Assembly (NCBI GenBank): GCA_039105265.1
Contig: JAPFFF010000004.1
Location: 4,712,001 to 4,776,000, forward strand
Origin: Tritrichomonas musculus
Taxonomy: Eukaryota; Parabasalia; Tritrichomonadida; Tritrichomonadidae
Direction of reading: 5' to 3'
DNA length: 64,000 bases
The notes below the pieces were generated by a model. That model saw nothing but the letters and a program-made list of their open reading frames with translations, was not told where the DNA came from and ran no database searches. Shown here in pieces: positions 42,663 to 54,326 of the stretch. Position numbers and translations under genes: made by a program. How positions within the stretch are numbered: the first letter of the stretch is position 1; each line of letters begins with the position of its first letter.

Positions 42663-45395
42663 ATGAAGAAATTTTCGAGAAAGTCGAGAGGCAAAAATAC
42701 AAAGAAAGTTCAAGATGAAATATATAAGCCATCAGTCGAAGAAGAATTTATTCGTAGTTTTTCAGGAAGTGACGTAAACAAAGCTCAATTAATAACATAT
42801 TCAAACATCTTTCATTCATCAGCGAATACAAAAAGCGTAAGAAAATTTGCTTTCTTTACAAAAGGTGAATCGAAAAAAGTTAGATATTGGATGACTCCGA
42901 AATTATTTATTATTTCTTTGAACATAGAAACCCCTCCAATTGACGAAAATTATTTTATATCACACAAATTTTATGACGACAAGTATGTATCATTTCATTT
43001 AAATCCAGCAGCATGTACCAACATGATTTATTTCATGGATAAAGTTACTGATGTATTATCAAAATTAGAATTTTTCAACAGAATTATTTTACTTACTGAT
43101 GATTCTAATCTAGATCCATATTTATATGAAAGTATTTGTAAGTCATCAATTCAAAATTATTCGCAATTTGTAGAATTTCCTATAGCTGTTCCTTGCTCTG
43201 TTGAAGAACTTAAACAAATTAATCCTTCAGCTGACTCTGAATCACATTATTCATCAACACCTAGTAATGTATATAAATTGACAAAAGAAGATGGCCAACT
43301 TGATTACTCAACCACTCAAAAATCTCAAAATCAACTTAGTGAAATACAAGATGATTCAGAATCATCTCCAAGCTTGTTCATATCACCTCCATCTACAGAC
43401 GAATCACAAGTCAATTCAGATTTCAAGGCAGCTGCTAAGATGAAAGACATGTACTTACAAAGCACGAGCCAGGAATCAGCTGTTTCAGTTTCATCATCAT
43501 TTAGATCAAGTGCAGGCCGTAGATCAACAAGCGTTAGACCACGGAAAAGAAATACTGACAACTCAACTAATAATAGAGCTAACAGATCAAGCATAAATAG
43601 TCGAGCTAGCCAAAATGATGCAGAAAATCAACATTCTTCAAATACAATAAATAAGAAAAATAGAAATAGTATTAACAGTACAGCTAGTACAAGCAGTAGA
43701 AACAGGAGAAATCTATCTGTTACACAAAAACACCGCGGCAGGGGTAATAGAAACAGTATCAACAGCACAGACAATGGAGATGAATCAGAAAAAGCAAATA
43801 GAGCTTCTGCACGAAATAGAAGAAGCAATAGAAATAGTATAAATAGTTCTATAAACGAAAATGATATTAATCAAAATCACAGAAGTAATAGAGACAGCAT
43901 GAGCAATGACAATAATATAAGTAGAAGAAGCGGTTCTGTTAAAAAAATTATTGTTTATGATAATAATGAAAACATTGAAGATAATACAAATGAAATCAGC
44001 CAAAATGGACAAAGAAGCAGAAGGAGAAGAAATAGAAATAGTATTGACAATGATGAATATAGCAATAAATATGACATGTATAGTACAAGTAGCAGACACA
44101 GTAAAGCAAATGATAATGAAGATGACAGATATGATATGATCAACACAACAAATATCAGACGCACAAAACATCGTCAGACTAGAAATAATGAAATAGAAAT
44201 AGAATATGATGAAGAAGACATTATTCAGAGATCAAGCAGCAGGCACAATAGAAATCATGGAAACGAAATAAAAGACGACAGAGACGAAGAAAATGAAAAC
44301 AAATATGAAATGTACAGTTCAAGCAGTAAAAATAGTAGACATCGCAAAAATAGTGTACACAGATCAAATAGTAGAAATAGACGAAGTAGTTCAACAACAC
44401 AAAAAGCTAAAGCAAAAAACAATATTGATATAAACGAAAATGAAAATGTTAATCAAACTAATTCACCAATTTCTCATACTGTTAAAAATAGACGAAGAAG
44501 TAAAAGCATTAGTAATACCTATGACGGCAGTTCGCACAAAAAAAACATAATTGGCAATTCAAATTCCAATATTAATAATAGTAATAGTAGCAATAATAAG
44601 AGAAATAGTTTTAATGGAAATAGTAACAATAGGCGCAAAATAATCAATTATACAACTGATAACATTGATCACAATTACAAGGGAAGCAGTTTAATGACCA
44701 ACACTTTACGATTAGTTAATAGTGAGAATAACTTGCGAAGAAACAGAAACGAAATAAAAGAAACAAAGGAAGCCCATAGCGAGGAAGAGTCAAGTGGAGA
44801 CAACTTTACTTTCGATATCTCAAATGATGAAATTGAAGAAATGCAAAGAAAAAAGAATAGTAATACTAATACAAATGATAGCAGTACTTTTGAAAGTAGA
44901 AAGAAAAATCAAGAATCAGTTAAGCAAGTTTCAGTGCTTCAAATTCAATCAGATGGAACATCATCTATCACCAAAACAGCGCCTGATTTAAAAATGAACC
45001 ATAATAGGAGAAAAGCTAGTAGTTATAATCAAAGCGAGAGTGGAAACAAAATTGTAACCCATCAAGTGATAAGAAAAGCTAATTCATCTTTTCATAAAGT
45101 AGTTAAAAAGACAAAAGTTAGAAAAAATTTAAGTTTGGATTTAGATGAGGAAAGTAGCTTTGATAATCCAAAGCATGCTCTTTCTTCTTTGACAAATTCT
45201 TCTAAATATTTAAATGAAAATCCTGATAATTCAGAGTTCAGAGCTATTAATTCCGATGATACAACATCTGAAGAAGAAATTTCTGGCTCCCAAAAGAATT
45301 CTATTTCAAATCGTTCAAATGAATATGATTCAATAGATGCTGCTGTTACTCCTTTGGAATCTGATTCTCATAGTTCGCGAAGAAGAAGGAAGTGA
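42663..45395 (+). CDS. Asn/Ser/Arg-rich low-complexity protein
   Basis: This 910-residue protein uses the ATG at 42663 (MKKFSRKSRGK); the frame is open further upstream through hydrophobic AT-derived codons that look non-coding. Residues about 30-180 are mixed and probably folded. From about 280 to 640 it is dominated by RNSINS, SRNRR and NNEN repeats, then a Ser/Asp/Glu-rich tail with many SxxE/SDxE sites that could be phosphorylated. Predicted to be mostly disordered and basic-acidic patterned. No known domain. It precedes the cyclase-like receptor on the same strand by 500 bp; no functional link is evident. Confidence 0.75.
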   Translation: MKKFSRKSRGKNTKKVQDEIYKPSVEEEFIRSFSGSDVNKAQLITYSNIFHSSANTKSVRKFAFFTKGESKKVRYWMTPKLFIISLNIETPPIDENYFISHKFYDDKYVSFHLNPAACTNMIYFMDKVTDVLSKLEFFNRIILLTDDSNLDPYLYESICKSSIQNYSQFVEFPIAVPCSVEELKQINPSADSESHYSSTPSNVYKLTKEDGQLDYSTTQKSQNQLSEIQDDSESSPSLFISPPSTDESQVNSDFKAAAKMKDMYLQSTSQESAVSVSSSFRSSAGRRSTSVRPRKRNTDNSTNNRANRSSINSRASQNDAENQHSSNTINKKNRNSINSTASTSSRNRRNLSVTQKHRGRGNRNSINSTDNGDESEKANRASARNRRSNRNSINSSINENDINQNHRSNRDSMSNDNNISRRSGSVKKIIVYDNNENIEDNTNEISQNGQRSRRRRNRNSIDNDEYSNKYDMYSTSSRHSKANDNEDDRYDMINTTNIRRTKHRQTRNNEIEIEYDEEDIIQRSSSRHNRNHGNEIKDDRDEENENKYEMYSSSSKNSRHRKNSVHRSNSRNRRSSSTTQKAKAKNNIDINENENVNQTNSPISHTVKNRRRSKSISNTYDGSSHKKNIIGNSNSNINNSNSSNNKRNSFNGNSNNRRKIINYTTDNIDHNYKGSSLMTNTLRLVNSENNLRRNRNEIKETKEAHSEEESSGDNFTFDISNDEIEEMQRKKNSNTNTNDSSTFESRKKNQESVKQVSVLQIQSDGTSSITKTAPDLKMNHNRRKASSYNQSESGNKIVTHQVIRKANSSFHKVVKKTKVRKNLSLDLDEESSFDNPKHALSSLTNSSKYLNENPDNSEFRAINSDDTTSEEEISGSQKNSISNRSNEYDSIDAAVTPLESDSHSSRRRRK

Positions 45396-45895
45396 TTTTT
45401 TATTGCTTTTATGACTTATGTATATTATTATATAATTTTCAAAATATTTACTTGTTCTTAAAATAAAGTTCCTCAATTTTTTTTTTTTTTTTTTATTTTC
45501 TTGAAAAACATATCAAGATATGATTCATGCAATAATATATTACGAAAATAATAATATTTTATTATTTTTCTCAAAATTTGATCGTAAAGGTGAATATTCG
45601 AAATCAACCAATCATCTTTTTTTTGAAATAATACATCGGTTTAAAATTTTGAAAAATACAAAAAATTTTTTTTATAAAAATAATAATCATAATTATAATA
45701 TATATGATTAAACACGAATAAATTTTGAAATTTTTTCATAATAAATTGAAATTTTAATAAAAAATTGTGAGATTTCATTCGATTGATTCGTTAAAAAATT
45801 CAAAGCGATAAGAAAATTTGAATTCTTATCAGAAAAATTTATAAGATATTATTCAAAAAAAATTTCATGATTTTTTTTGAAAACGAAAAACAAAG
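45396..45895. other. AT-rich intergenic stretch with poly-T
   Basis: An 18-bp T tract lies at 45477-45494, otherwise AT-rich DNA with no credible gene (a 63-codon frame at 45520 is Asn/Phe/Ile-only). Confidence 0.6.
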
Positions 45896-48800
45896 ATGCA
45901 CTCGCCATATTCCACCTCTTTTACTATTACAAATACGATCGGTTCAACAAGAGGCTTTGTTTCGTTTTCTTCAAATTCAGTATTTAGCCAACAGCGAGGT
46001 CCTTCAAATACTGAAAAATTTAAATCGAATATTCTCCATTTATCAATAAATGTTCATCGATATACAGGGATAGATAACATATGGCACAACTTTGCAATGA
46101 TATTTCGTTTACTTCAGACATTTTGCATTTATTTACTCCCGCGATGTAGAATTTTTTGGCAAATGAATAAATCTACCAATTTTTTTATTTATATTCTTGA
46201 GCTTCCACTGCATTTATGCTTTGTTCCGGGAAACGAAAATTTTCATAGCTATTTTTTAATGATATTATTTTTATTTTTTTTTATTTCTTTAATTTTCATT
46301 TTTTTTCTAATTTTACGAAATCCAGCAGAATATTCAATTTCAAATTCAGTCATATTTTACATCAGTTTATTTTGCTCAGTTCTGACTCCAATATTATCAA
46401 CTTTTGTTTTTACTTTATATGGCTATTGTTTGAACAATTTGGTATTTCAACATAATAATCATACAGAAATCATAGCTGCTATTGTTCTTGGTAGTTTTGC
46501 GGTAATTTTATCTCTCATTTCTCACTATTTCTCATATTATATTAAAGAAGGAACTTCACTTATTGATTTTTCTTCACTTTTTGTACCATGGGCTCCTTAT
46601 ACGGGCTTATATGCTCATTTCAACACATACATTCTTATTCTAGGCTTTCTCGGAGAATTTCTCCCAGTTGAAGAGAAATATTATCAGATTGGTTTTTCAA
46701 TTTTTGCTCTTATAGGGGCCAATCCAGGGGTAATATTATATCTTTTTTACAATCCTATATTCCAAGACTTAAATGACACTATTTATTGGTCCACTTTTCT
46801 AACTGTGAATATGATATCCATTATATTAATGAACATTCGATTTTTATCAGACAATCTAACGCCAGTAATTTTATTTGTAGTTGTTATTATCTCACTTGTT
46901 GTTTTTTTCCTTATCTACAACTTCATTATGCGCAGGATTACGATGAAATATTCAAAAAAATTATTTTCTGTATATAAGCACACAAAACCATATCTTCCAG
47001 CCACTACGCCACTTGTATTTACAGCTCCGATGCCATCCCAGGTTCTTTTGTCACGAGATGCCTACTCTGTTATGCAATCTTTTTCATCTTTAGGAATAAC
47101 GACCGTTAGGGAATTTCACTACTATATTTTTGTGGGTTCTTACATGAAGATGCCAGCTATTAAGAACCTTGATTTTATAAAATGGGGACTTAATTATTTT
47201 CATGATAATAAGACATTGCTCATATCGACCCAAATATGCCAATATTTCAAAGATAACTCACAAACACAAGCGGTTTTAATTCAGAAATTGAATGAAACCG
47301 ACGACTTATCGATTTTCATGACACCAATCGTCTTCAATTTAGTTTTGTATCACGCAGATGTCATTTCTGACAAACCGGCCTTTCTGAAAAAGTTATACAA
47401 AAAGGCAAACGGCGGACTTGTCAGATCTAGAAGGGCCCTGGCAATTTTTTGGGGATGCGTCTTAAAACATTCGACAAATCAAATGGCAGAGTCTTTGTGC
47501 AAATTGAGAGACACTATATCTGAGACAAGGACCCATTTCGACGAGTTAATTCGATGCTACCCGTTCTCATTAGATGCAATCGGTCTCTATTTGAATTTCA
47601 TGACTGAAATTTGCGGCGAATATAACAAATGTAACCGTTATATTAACAAAATGTCGGCAAAATTCATTGAGATGAAAAGTGACGCAATAGAAAATGAAGA
47701 ATCAGTTGATGGAATATCTCTTTTATTAAATGACCATACCCGCCATTTTTCACCTTACATTCAAAAGTTGACTCAATATTTAGATCAAGAAAATCAGGCT
47801 CGCGAAAACACTAACGGACCAGTTATTTCAATTTGGACACTTAGTATTATATCAAGCTTAACTTTAATTATTTGTATCCTGGTTATAATGATTTTGACTC
47901 TTGTATCATTTAATGAATATCCACAAATTTTATCAATCGTAAATAGCGCAGACGACGTGTTTATAGAATTAGCATCATTAATTATTGGTGCTCGTCGAAT
48001 TTGCCTTTTCGCTTCAGGAGTCTTGGAACCTGAAAATGAAAATGAATTAGATGATTTCGACTCTTCAGTTTATGATAATCCTGGAGTCCTCTTACCATGG
48101 ATAATTGACAGAAGTGAAAGATTACCTTCACTAATTTTGCGGTTTTATAAAAGTATGACTAATGATCTTGAGATATTGCGTGTAATTACTGGTCATATAA
48201 GAAAACTTGAAATATTTGGATCTGAAGTTGAAGGAAAATTAACTTATATTATTGATATGATGGCGATGTCAATACGAAACATAGCAGTCAACATTCCTTA
48301 TTATTTTGATATTTTCGAAATTAAAGAAACAGAACAAACACGCCAATCGATACAGAAAATGATTAAAGACCAAAAAAAGCGGCCTTTATACAAATATTCT
48401 TTTGGCAGAGCATATCCAAATGAAAAAAGGAAGCATCCTCATCTTTTGGAAAATAATAATAATATCAATCATGAAGGTATTTCAAATTACACGAATATTT
48501 GCAATTCATCAGAGATGAGGCTACTTTTAAGGAATATTGAAGCCGCATCAGCACTTTGCGATGATTTTATTTTTGAATTTCAAAAAATATCAAAACGAAA
48601 AGTTGATTCATTAACCAGACTTCTTTATTATTCTATGATATTTTTCCCAATATGCTATATTTTTGTATTTGGCTTGGTACTTCTTATTAATTGCTTGTCA
48701 ATCAAAAAGGAAGCCAATTTTAGATTAACTCTCTTTTTGAGTTTACCTGAACAAGTAGCTTCAGAAATATATAATTCGGACAGTTTTGCTATTGTCTCAA

Positions 48801-50890
48801 AGATAAAGAACGACGATAATAGTTCAAATAAATCTAATGACGAAGGTGATACGCCTGAGAACGACCAAATTAAAGAAAAAACCCTCAGAATAGAGAGTCT
48901 ACATCAATTCTCATCGAAAAGCAATCTAATTACTGGGATAGGCATAAAAGAGTACTTGATATCTAGTTCCACTTTTATACTCATTGCAGCTTTCTCGATG
49001 TTTATATTAACCTACTATTCCAAATCTGTTAATGAGACCTTCCAATCACGTTCATATATGCTATGTTCGTCAGCTCTTCGTTATTCCTCAGTTTCCTATT
49101 CATCCATGTTTTTAGAAGAAAGTTTTTTCACATCACAAGTCGCACTATTTAATGAATCAGAAATCATCCGTCTCTCTGACAAATTTCTTACACGTGCCCA
49201 GACATATCATCGCTACTTAACACAAGGCAGCGACTCAATTATCTATGACTTCCGGGAGTATCAAGGCATTGAAGATCTAATTCTGAATGATGTCAAAATG
49301 ACAATTTCTAATTTGAGTGGTATATTTACGATTGGCTATTCACATGCACTTCTGCAGCATAATGCATACTCGAGCGACTCATTTGACACCGTTATGAGGC
49401 TTTTTATTGCCACTTCATTTGGCATGCTCGAAACGTACAAAAACAACACACATTATTACCAATTGAATGGAAACACATGGTACCATTACAACCATCTGAT
49501 TGTCAGCCATTTGCTGTCCGACCTTGAGAATGCAACAGGCATTTATTTGCAAGGCGTGTCACAAGTCATCTATCGTTCTTTCATGATAACGTTAATCGTC
49601 TCAATTGTGGCTATCGTCGTCCTTCTTCTCATCTTCATAGGACCAATCCTGAGTTCTTCGAAGGCCATATCACAATACTTCTCAACTTGCGTTCGTTGCC
49701 TGTGCCAAGTTCCGCCAGAAGTCTTCACGCGATCTTTCTATATAAATAAGTGGCTGAAAGGTCAAATATCAAGGTCAAATTATGGTCAATATGAAACGAC
49801 CTTCACAAGGAACATTTCGCGCGAATTTCAGTCAAAAATTATTTCTGAGTCTTCTGAAAAAATTCTGGTATTCACCTCTAATGGTGAATATATTGAGACA
49901 CCAAGTTATGATGTTTCTCAGTTGAAAGAGAAAAACTTGCAAAATATCTTAAATTTGGTTTTGAATACGAACGATCAAACCGTTTTTGATGAAATTCAAA
50001 GGGCCTTTGATCGTTTTCAAGAAGCCAAAGACAAAATTGACAACATCAGAATTATTTGCAAATTGAATGACGACCAGTCGGTTAAAATAACCGTCACTGG
50101 CATTCAATTATCTCATCTATCGTCATCGATCACATCATTCCAGCGTTATTATTCATACATCCTCATCCTGCTGAGCGATTTCACAGAAGAGGCCGAAATA
50201 GAGGCCAAATATAAATTTGAAAAGGAAAAGACGTTAAGACTATTGAATCAAATTGTTCCAGACGAGTTCGCAATAAGGATTCATGACGGCGAGAATAACA
50301 TATCTTTCTCGGCTACAATCGGATCTGCTCTGACCATTTCTATCGTTAATTATGACACTTGTTTGGATAATACAAATTTGTCCTTAACGTCCGAAATTAT
50401 TGTAAAAATAAGAAAAGCGGTTAACGAAACTTTATCAGAATTTAATAACGTGTCTTTATTATTGATATCAGGAGGAGACTTGCTGTTTATTGCTGGCCTC
50501 TTTAACGAAGAACAAAATGGAAGAACAGAAGCTATCGATACTATACAGTTCGCAATGAAATTGAATCAGCTAATTTGCGATATATTAGATTCTTATAATT
50601 TAGATATGTTCTTGAAATTCGGAATTTGTACAGGTGGACCAATATTTTGTAGATTAATTCGTAACAATTCAATAGCTAGCTTTACATCAGGTGAACCAGT
50701 AAGTTTATCAAAGATATTAAGAGATAAATGTGAAAAAGGACAACTTATTTTCGAAAGAACAACATATGAATGCTGTAGTGATCTTGAACTTAATGTTAAA
50801 CAGGCTGGAGAATTTGAATACCAAGGAAAAAGTAATCCTTATTATTCAATTCCACTTGATAAGAATATTCAAATTGTTAATGATATATAA
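45896..50890 (+). CDS. Multi-pass receptor-like protein with C-terminal nucleotide-cyclase-like domain
   Basis: This 1664-residue plasma-membrane-type protein has a cluster of helices at about 120-350, single helices near 645-670, 908-930, 1020-1042 and 1225-1250, and a cytosolic tail. A PAS-like alpha/beta stretch may lie at about 1320-1440. The class III cyclase-like domain is at about 1470-1655, with SIVNYDTC and SGGDLLFIAG holding the two metal-type Asp residues. The segment GEPVSLSKILRDK replaces the usual Asn of the transition-state NxxxR motif with Ser, so activity may be altered or lost. Trichomonads have large families of such proteins. Confidence 0.85.
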   Translation: MHSPYSTSFTITNTIGSTRGFVSFSSNSVFSQQRGPSNTEKFKSNILHLSINVHRYTGIDNIWHNFAMIFRLLQTFCIYLLPRCRIFWQMNKSTNFFIYILELPLHLCFVPGNENFHSYFLMILFLFFFISLIFIFFLILRNPAEYSISNSVIFYISLFCSVLTPILSTFVFTLYGYCLNNLVFQHNNHTEIIAAIVLGSFAVILSLISHYFSYYIKEGTSLIDFSSLFVPWAPYTGLYAHFNTYILILGFLGEFLPVEEKYYQIGFSIFALIGANPGVILYLFYNPIFQDLNDTIYWSTFLTVNMISIILMNIRFLSDNLTPVILFVVVIISLVVFFLIYNFIMRRITMKYSKKLFSVYKHTKPYLPATTPLVFTAPMPSQVLLSRDAYSVMQSFSSLGITTVREFHYYIFVGSYMKMPAIKNLDFIKWGLNYFHDNKTLLISTQICQYFKDNSQTQAVLIQKLNETDDLSIFMTPIVFNLVLYHADVISDKPAFLKKLYKKANGGLVRSRRALAIFWGCVLKHSTNQMAESLCKLRDTISETRTHFDELIRCYPFSLDAIGLYLNFMTEICGEYNKCNRYINKMSAKFIEMKSDAIENEESVDGISLLLNDHTRHFSPYIQKLTQYLDQENQARENTNGPVISIWTLSIISSLTLIICILVIMILTLVSFNEYPQILSIVNSADDVFIELASLIIGARRICLFASGVLEPENENELDDFDSSVYDNPGVLLPWIIDRSERLPSLILRFYKSMTNDLEILRVITGHIRKLEIFGSEVEGKLTYIIDMMAMSIRNIAVNIPYYFDIFEIKETEQTRQSIQKMIKDQKKRPLYKYSFGRAYPNEKRKHPHLLENNNNINHEGISNYTNICNSSEMRLLLRNIEAASALCDDFIFEFQKISKRKVDSLTRLLYYSMIFFPICYIFVFGLVLLINCLSIKKEANFRLTLFLSLPEQVASEIYNSDSFAIVSKIKNDDNSSNKSNDEGDTPENDQIKEKTLRIESLHQFSSKSNLITGIGIKEYLISSSTFILIAAFSMFILTYYSKSVNETFQSRSYMLCSSALRYSSVSYSSMFLEESFFTSQVALFNESEIIRLSDKFLTRAQTYHRYLTQGSDSIIYDFREYQGIEDLILNDVKMTISNLSGIFTIGYSHALLQHNAYSSDSFDTVMRLFIATSFGMLETYKNNTHYYQLNGNTWYHYNHLIVSHLLSDLENATGIYLQGVSQVIYRSFMITLIVSIVAIVVLLLIFIGPILSSSKAISQYFSTCVRCLCQVPPEVFTRSFYINKWLKGQISRSNYGQYETTFTRNISREFQSKIISESSEKILVFTSNGEYIETPSYDVSQLKEKNLQNILNLVLNTNDQTVFDEIQRAFDRFQEAKDKIDNIRIICKLNDDQSVKITVTGIQLSHLSSSITSFQRYYSYILILLSDFTEEAEIEAKYKFEKEKTLRLLNQIVPDEFAIRIHDGENNISFSATIGSALTISIVNYDTCLDNTNLSLTSEIIVKIRKAVNETLSEFNNVSLLLISGGDLLFIAGLFNEEQNGRTEAIDTIQFAMKLNQLICDILDSYNLDMFLKFGICTGGPIFCRLIRNNSIASFTSGEPVSLSKILRDKCEKGQLIFERTTYECCSDLELNVKQAGEFEYQGKSNPYYSIPLDKNIQIVNDI

Positions 50891-50915
50891 TTTATTTTTT
50901 TTTATGTTTTTATTA

Positions 50916-51014
50916 GGGAGATATTTTTTGCCCCAATCTCTTTTGACCCCAACGGTTAAGGTCAATATTGACCCTGTATCGTACTTCAGAAAAAATCGGC
51001 AAAAAATATCTCCC
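50916..51014. mobile_element. 99-bp MITE with 17-bp TIRs and 9-bp target duplication
   Basis: Begins GGGAGATATTTTTTGCC and ends with its complement. Flanks are TTTTTATTA at 50907-50915 and 51015-51023, a perfect 9-bp duplication. The left 80 bp match the arm of the longer element at 58235-58812, so this is an internally deleted relative. A 9-bp duplication is typical of Mutator-like transposases. Confidence 0.85.
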
Positions 51015-52986
51015 TTTTTATTATTAATATTACCAATCTATTTTTAACATTAAAAATATATATATTTATATATTTATGATATATATAATTTAAAATATTA
51101 TAATATAACATGTTATTCTCAAACAGTATAAGAAAACTAGATATTTTAAAATTCAGTCTTAAATTCATTTACAATATTGTTAAAATGTCTGGTTTTCTTC
51201 AATTCTTCAATTCTTCAATTCTCAGATATATAATATTTAATATAATTTAAAATATTGTTAAAATGTCTAGATATTTGATCTTTACCCATAAGAAAACAAG
51301 TGATAATCTTCATGAACTTTTGTCATTGTTACATCTTATTGCGAAAATAAGTAATAATTATCATCATTCTCCTTGCTTCTTCATCAAAACTGAAGATATT
51401 TTACAATATTGATAAAATAATCAAATTTCCTATTGCAGTTATGTTTGTTTTATAAAAAGGTCTAATAAATTATTGATTATTCATCGAGGTGCTTTTAAAA
51501 AAAAATCTTTCAATTTTACTGGGATCCAAAAATTAAGTGGGAATTCATCATGTATAATGAATTCTCTGATCTGTTTATATATATATTCTCTGATGTTTCT
51601 GAAACACAATTATATATGAAATATATCTATATTTATTTTAATGATTGAAAAAAAAAACAATTTATTTCCATTTCAAAACTTGTGAAAAGAAGAGAAAATA
51701 AATTTACTCAAAACAAAGAAAACATCATTAAGCAGCAGGTATTATTCTTATTTTTCTTTAGACATCATCATTTTTTTTAATCAGTGTTTCATTTTTGATA
51801 AAGTTAGATTCAAAAGGCTTGAGACAAACTTTTTCAATATATAAAGGTCAAAATTACTCATTTTAAAGGTCAATAAGTCCCAAGTAGAATGCAAGATTTT
51901 CAGAGAAACATTGAAAAAATAGAAAGTTGTCCCAATCAATTTGAATCCAGCTTTATTTGATAAGTGAAAATTTGAAAAAAATAAATATAACCATATTTAT
52001 TGTTTTGTTATGATGATTTGAAATGTTATTAAGCAAGCACTTAAATGCATAGATGTTAAAAAAGAAGAAGCATTAATAAAATAGACATTAGTATGTGATA
52101 ATATAAAATAACAAGAGTTTTGCATGTAAATTGGATTGCTTCATGATAGAAACGATCTAGATAGAATCACCAATTTAGTGATTTCAGGCGATAAAAATGG
52201 AAATACCTTTCTGCAAATTAAATACTTGGGCATCTAATTGGACAATCAGATATGAAACTATATTAAAAGAAAAAACATCAGATATGAAAATTTAACGTGC
52301 TATTTATTAACTCAAACTAAAGAATTAAAAAAATAAACTTTCTAAAAGGAAAAAATAAACTTTTTGAGTTGTTAAGGTCAAATTTTGACAAAAATTAACC
52401 TTCAATATTATTTATAAAATTAGAAATATGGAAAGAAAAATAAAAAATTCGATTATTTATTTGAAAAAGCCAAGAGTTAGTCATTTTTTTAATTCAGATT
52501 CTAGCTATAGTTCTAATTTTCCTTTAGATTTCATCATAAAACACTAGTAATAATCTTTTATTTGTTAAAACTCATATTAATTTATTATTGCATTTAATAC
52601 AAAATATAAATTCATCATTAAATTGCTTCTAACATTAAAATTCACACATTTTTAGACATTTCATTTAAATTGCTTTGCAGTGTTGCAAATATTATATCAA
52701 CTAATTATATGATTCAATAAAATACATCGAAATGAATAGCAACTCATTAAATGAATTTTTTTTAAGTATTTTTACATATAATGCTATATTATTCATACGC
52801 CAAAAACATCTAAAAACATATTTAATTTATATAAATGACCATTTAGATTTTCAATGAAATTTATTCAAATTTATATAAATGACCATTTAGAATTAATTTT
52901 TTTAAACAAAACAATAAAATAACATCATTTAAAATAAATATTTATTGAGTTAAAAAGTAATACAAAAATTCATGAGTTTTATCAAA
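51015..52986. other. Non-genic AT-rich region
   Basis: No gene is seen in about 2 kb. It holds a dispersed repeat copy at 51843-51956 and a local direct repeat TATATAAATGACCATTTAGA near 52828 and 52872. Confidence 0.6.
51843..51956 (+). repeat. Dispersed repeat, copy 2
   Basis: Matches 38054-38168 with few differences (for example AAGTAGAATGCAAG here against AAGCAGAATACAAG). Non-coding; possibly a remnant of a non-autonomous element. Confidence 0.8.
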
Positions 52987-54009
52987 TTAATAACCTATTT
53001 CATATCTACGATAAGCAATAATGATAACAGAAACCAAGATAAATACAATTGCAACAATAATTGAGACAATAATAATCCAAGCTGAAACAGGAGGAATTAT
53101 TATAACTTTGCCATTGTTTTCATTATAAACCAAAAAACCTTGACTATTCATGCAAACTTTCATCCAATCATTTTTTTCTTCCAATGAATCGAAATACTCT
53201 TTTAAATATGAATATTGCTCTTTATAAACAACATCTTCCCATGGACAACTAGTATAATTCTCTAAGTAAGTAGACCATGTCATATTCATCCAAATTTGAA
53301 TATTACTATGATTAATTAATTTGACAAATGAAGATATTTCTGTTTCATTAAAAAGATCAGAAAAAAATATATCAATTTGTCCCAAAAATGTCATTGAAGG
53401 CAATATTTTGCTAAGATAATATTTTGTATTTTTGTTGATATTAGAGATAATAAAGTATCCATCTTCTAACAAAAAACTGTATTTTGAAATATCAGAATAA
53501 TTAACACTGAGATTAATTCCATTCAATTCCATATATGCAACATCAGTTAAATTAATCTGAAAATATCCATCACATATGAATTTATTACCACTTGCTATTT
53601 CATTTGGAATTTCATATTCTGGATTATGAAATAAAATATTATCATATGATAAAGTTGATTTCTCTGAGAGATCAAGTGTGGGAGAATTAAAAACTTCAAT
53701 CCATTTGAAAAAACAATTATTTTGAAATACAATATTTGGTTCATCATATATAAATAATGATAAATTATTTTCATTTGTATTCGAAGGACATGACAGTATA
53801 ACATTGGAATCATTAAATATTGAAAAGGAATAAAAAAGGTCTTCACGAGAAATATATATTGTTTGCTTGGAATATTTTGGACATGAAATTTTGTAATCAA
53901 TTAGATAATAATCCCATCTATATGAATCAATCTTCGCATACCCTTCTTTACAATCATGAATCATTTTTTTTGTTATAATAGCTAATATTGCAACAATAAA
54001 AAGGAGCAT
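52987..54009 (-). CDS. Type I membrane protein of unknown family
   Basis: This 340-residue protein has an N-terminal signal/anchor (MLLFIVAILAIITKK), a luminal or extracellular domain with about eight Cys and several N-glycosylation sequons (NLS, NLT, NMT and others), and a C-terminal helix (about 308-331, AWIIIVSIIVAIVFILVSVIIIAY). A short tail RRYEIGY contains tyrosines and could be an endocytic signal. The family was not recognised. It resembles trichomonad surface proteins in layout. Confidence 0.7.
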   Translation of the reverse strand: MLLFIVAILAIITKKMIHDCKEGYAKIDSYRWDYYLIDYKISCPKYSKQTIYISREDLFYSFSIFNDSNVILSCPSNTNENNLSLFIYDEPNIVFQNNCFFKWIEVFNSPTLDLSEKSTLSYDNILFHNPEYEIPNEIASGNKFICDGYFQINLTDVAYMELNGINLSVNYSDISKYSFLLEDGYFIISNINKNTKYYLSKILPSMTFLGQIDIFFSDLFNETEISSFVKLINHSNIQIWMNMTWSTYLENYTSCPWEDVVYKEQYSYLKEYFDSLEEKNDWMKVCMNSQGFLVYNENNGKVIIIPPVSAWIIIVSIIVAIVFILVSVIIIAYRRYEIGY

Positions 54010-54326
54010 TTGCTAATTTTAATAAAAGGAAAATTCATTTGAAAAATTTCTGATAAAATTAAGATTTTTTTTCAAATGGTTTTTATTTTTTAATACTCAA
54101 AAAAATAATTTAAAATATGAAATAGGATTATTTTATATGGAGTTTGGTGGGCATAAAAAAATAAACCGAATTAAAAAAAATTACACATATCAAATTTGAA
54201 TTGGTCATTCAAATTTTCAATTAATTATTTTATTTTTTTCAATAACATTTTTTTTTTAAAAAAAATTCATTTTATTTGAAAAAAAAAATTGAATAGAGAA
54301 AAAAAAATTAGTTTTAATTTTCTTTT
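54010..54326. other. AT-rich divergent intergenic region
   Basis: Only A/T homopolymer-rich sequence. It must contain the divergent promoters of the flanking membrane-protein genes. Confidence 0.6.
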
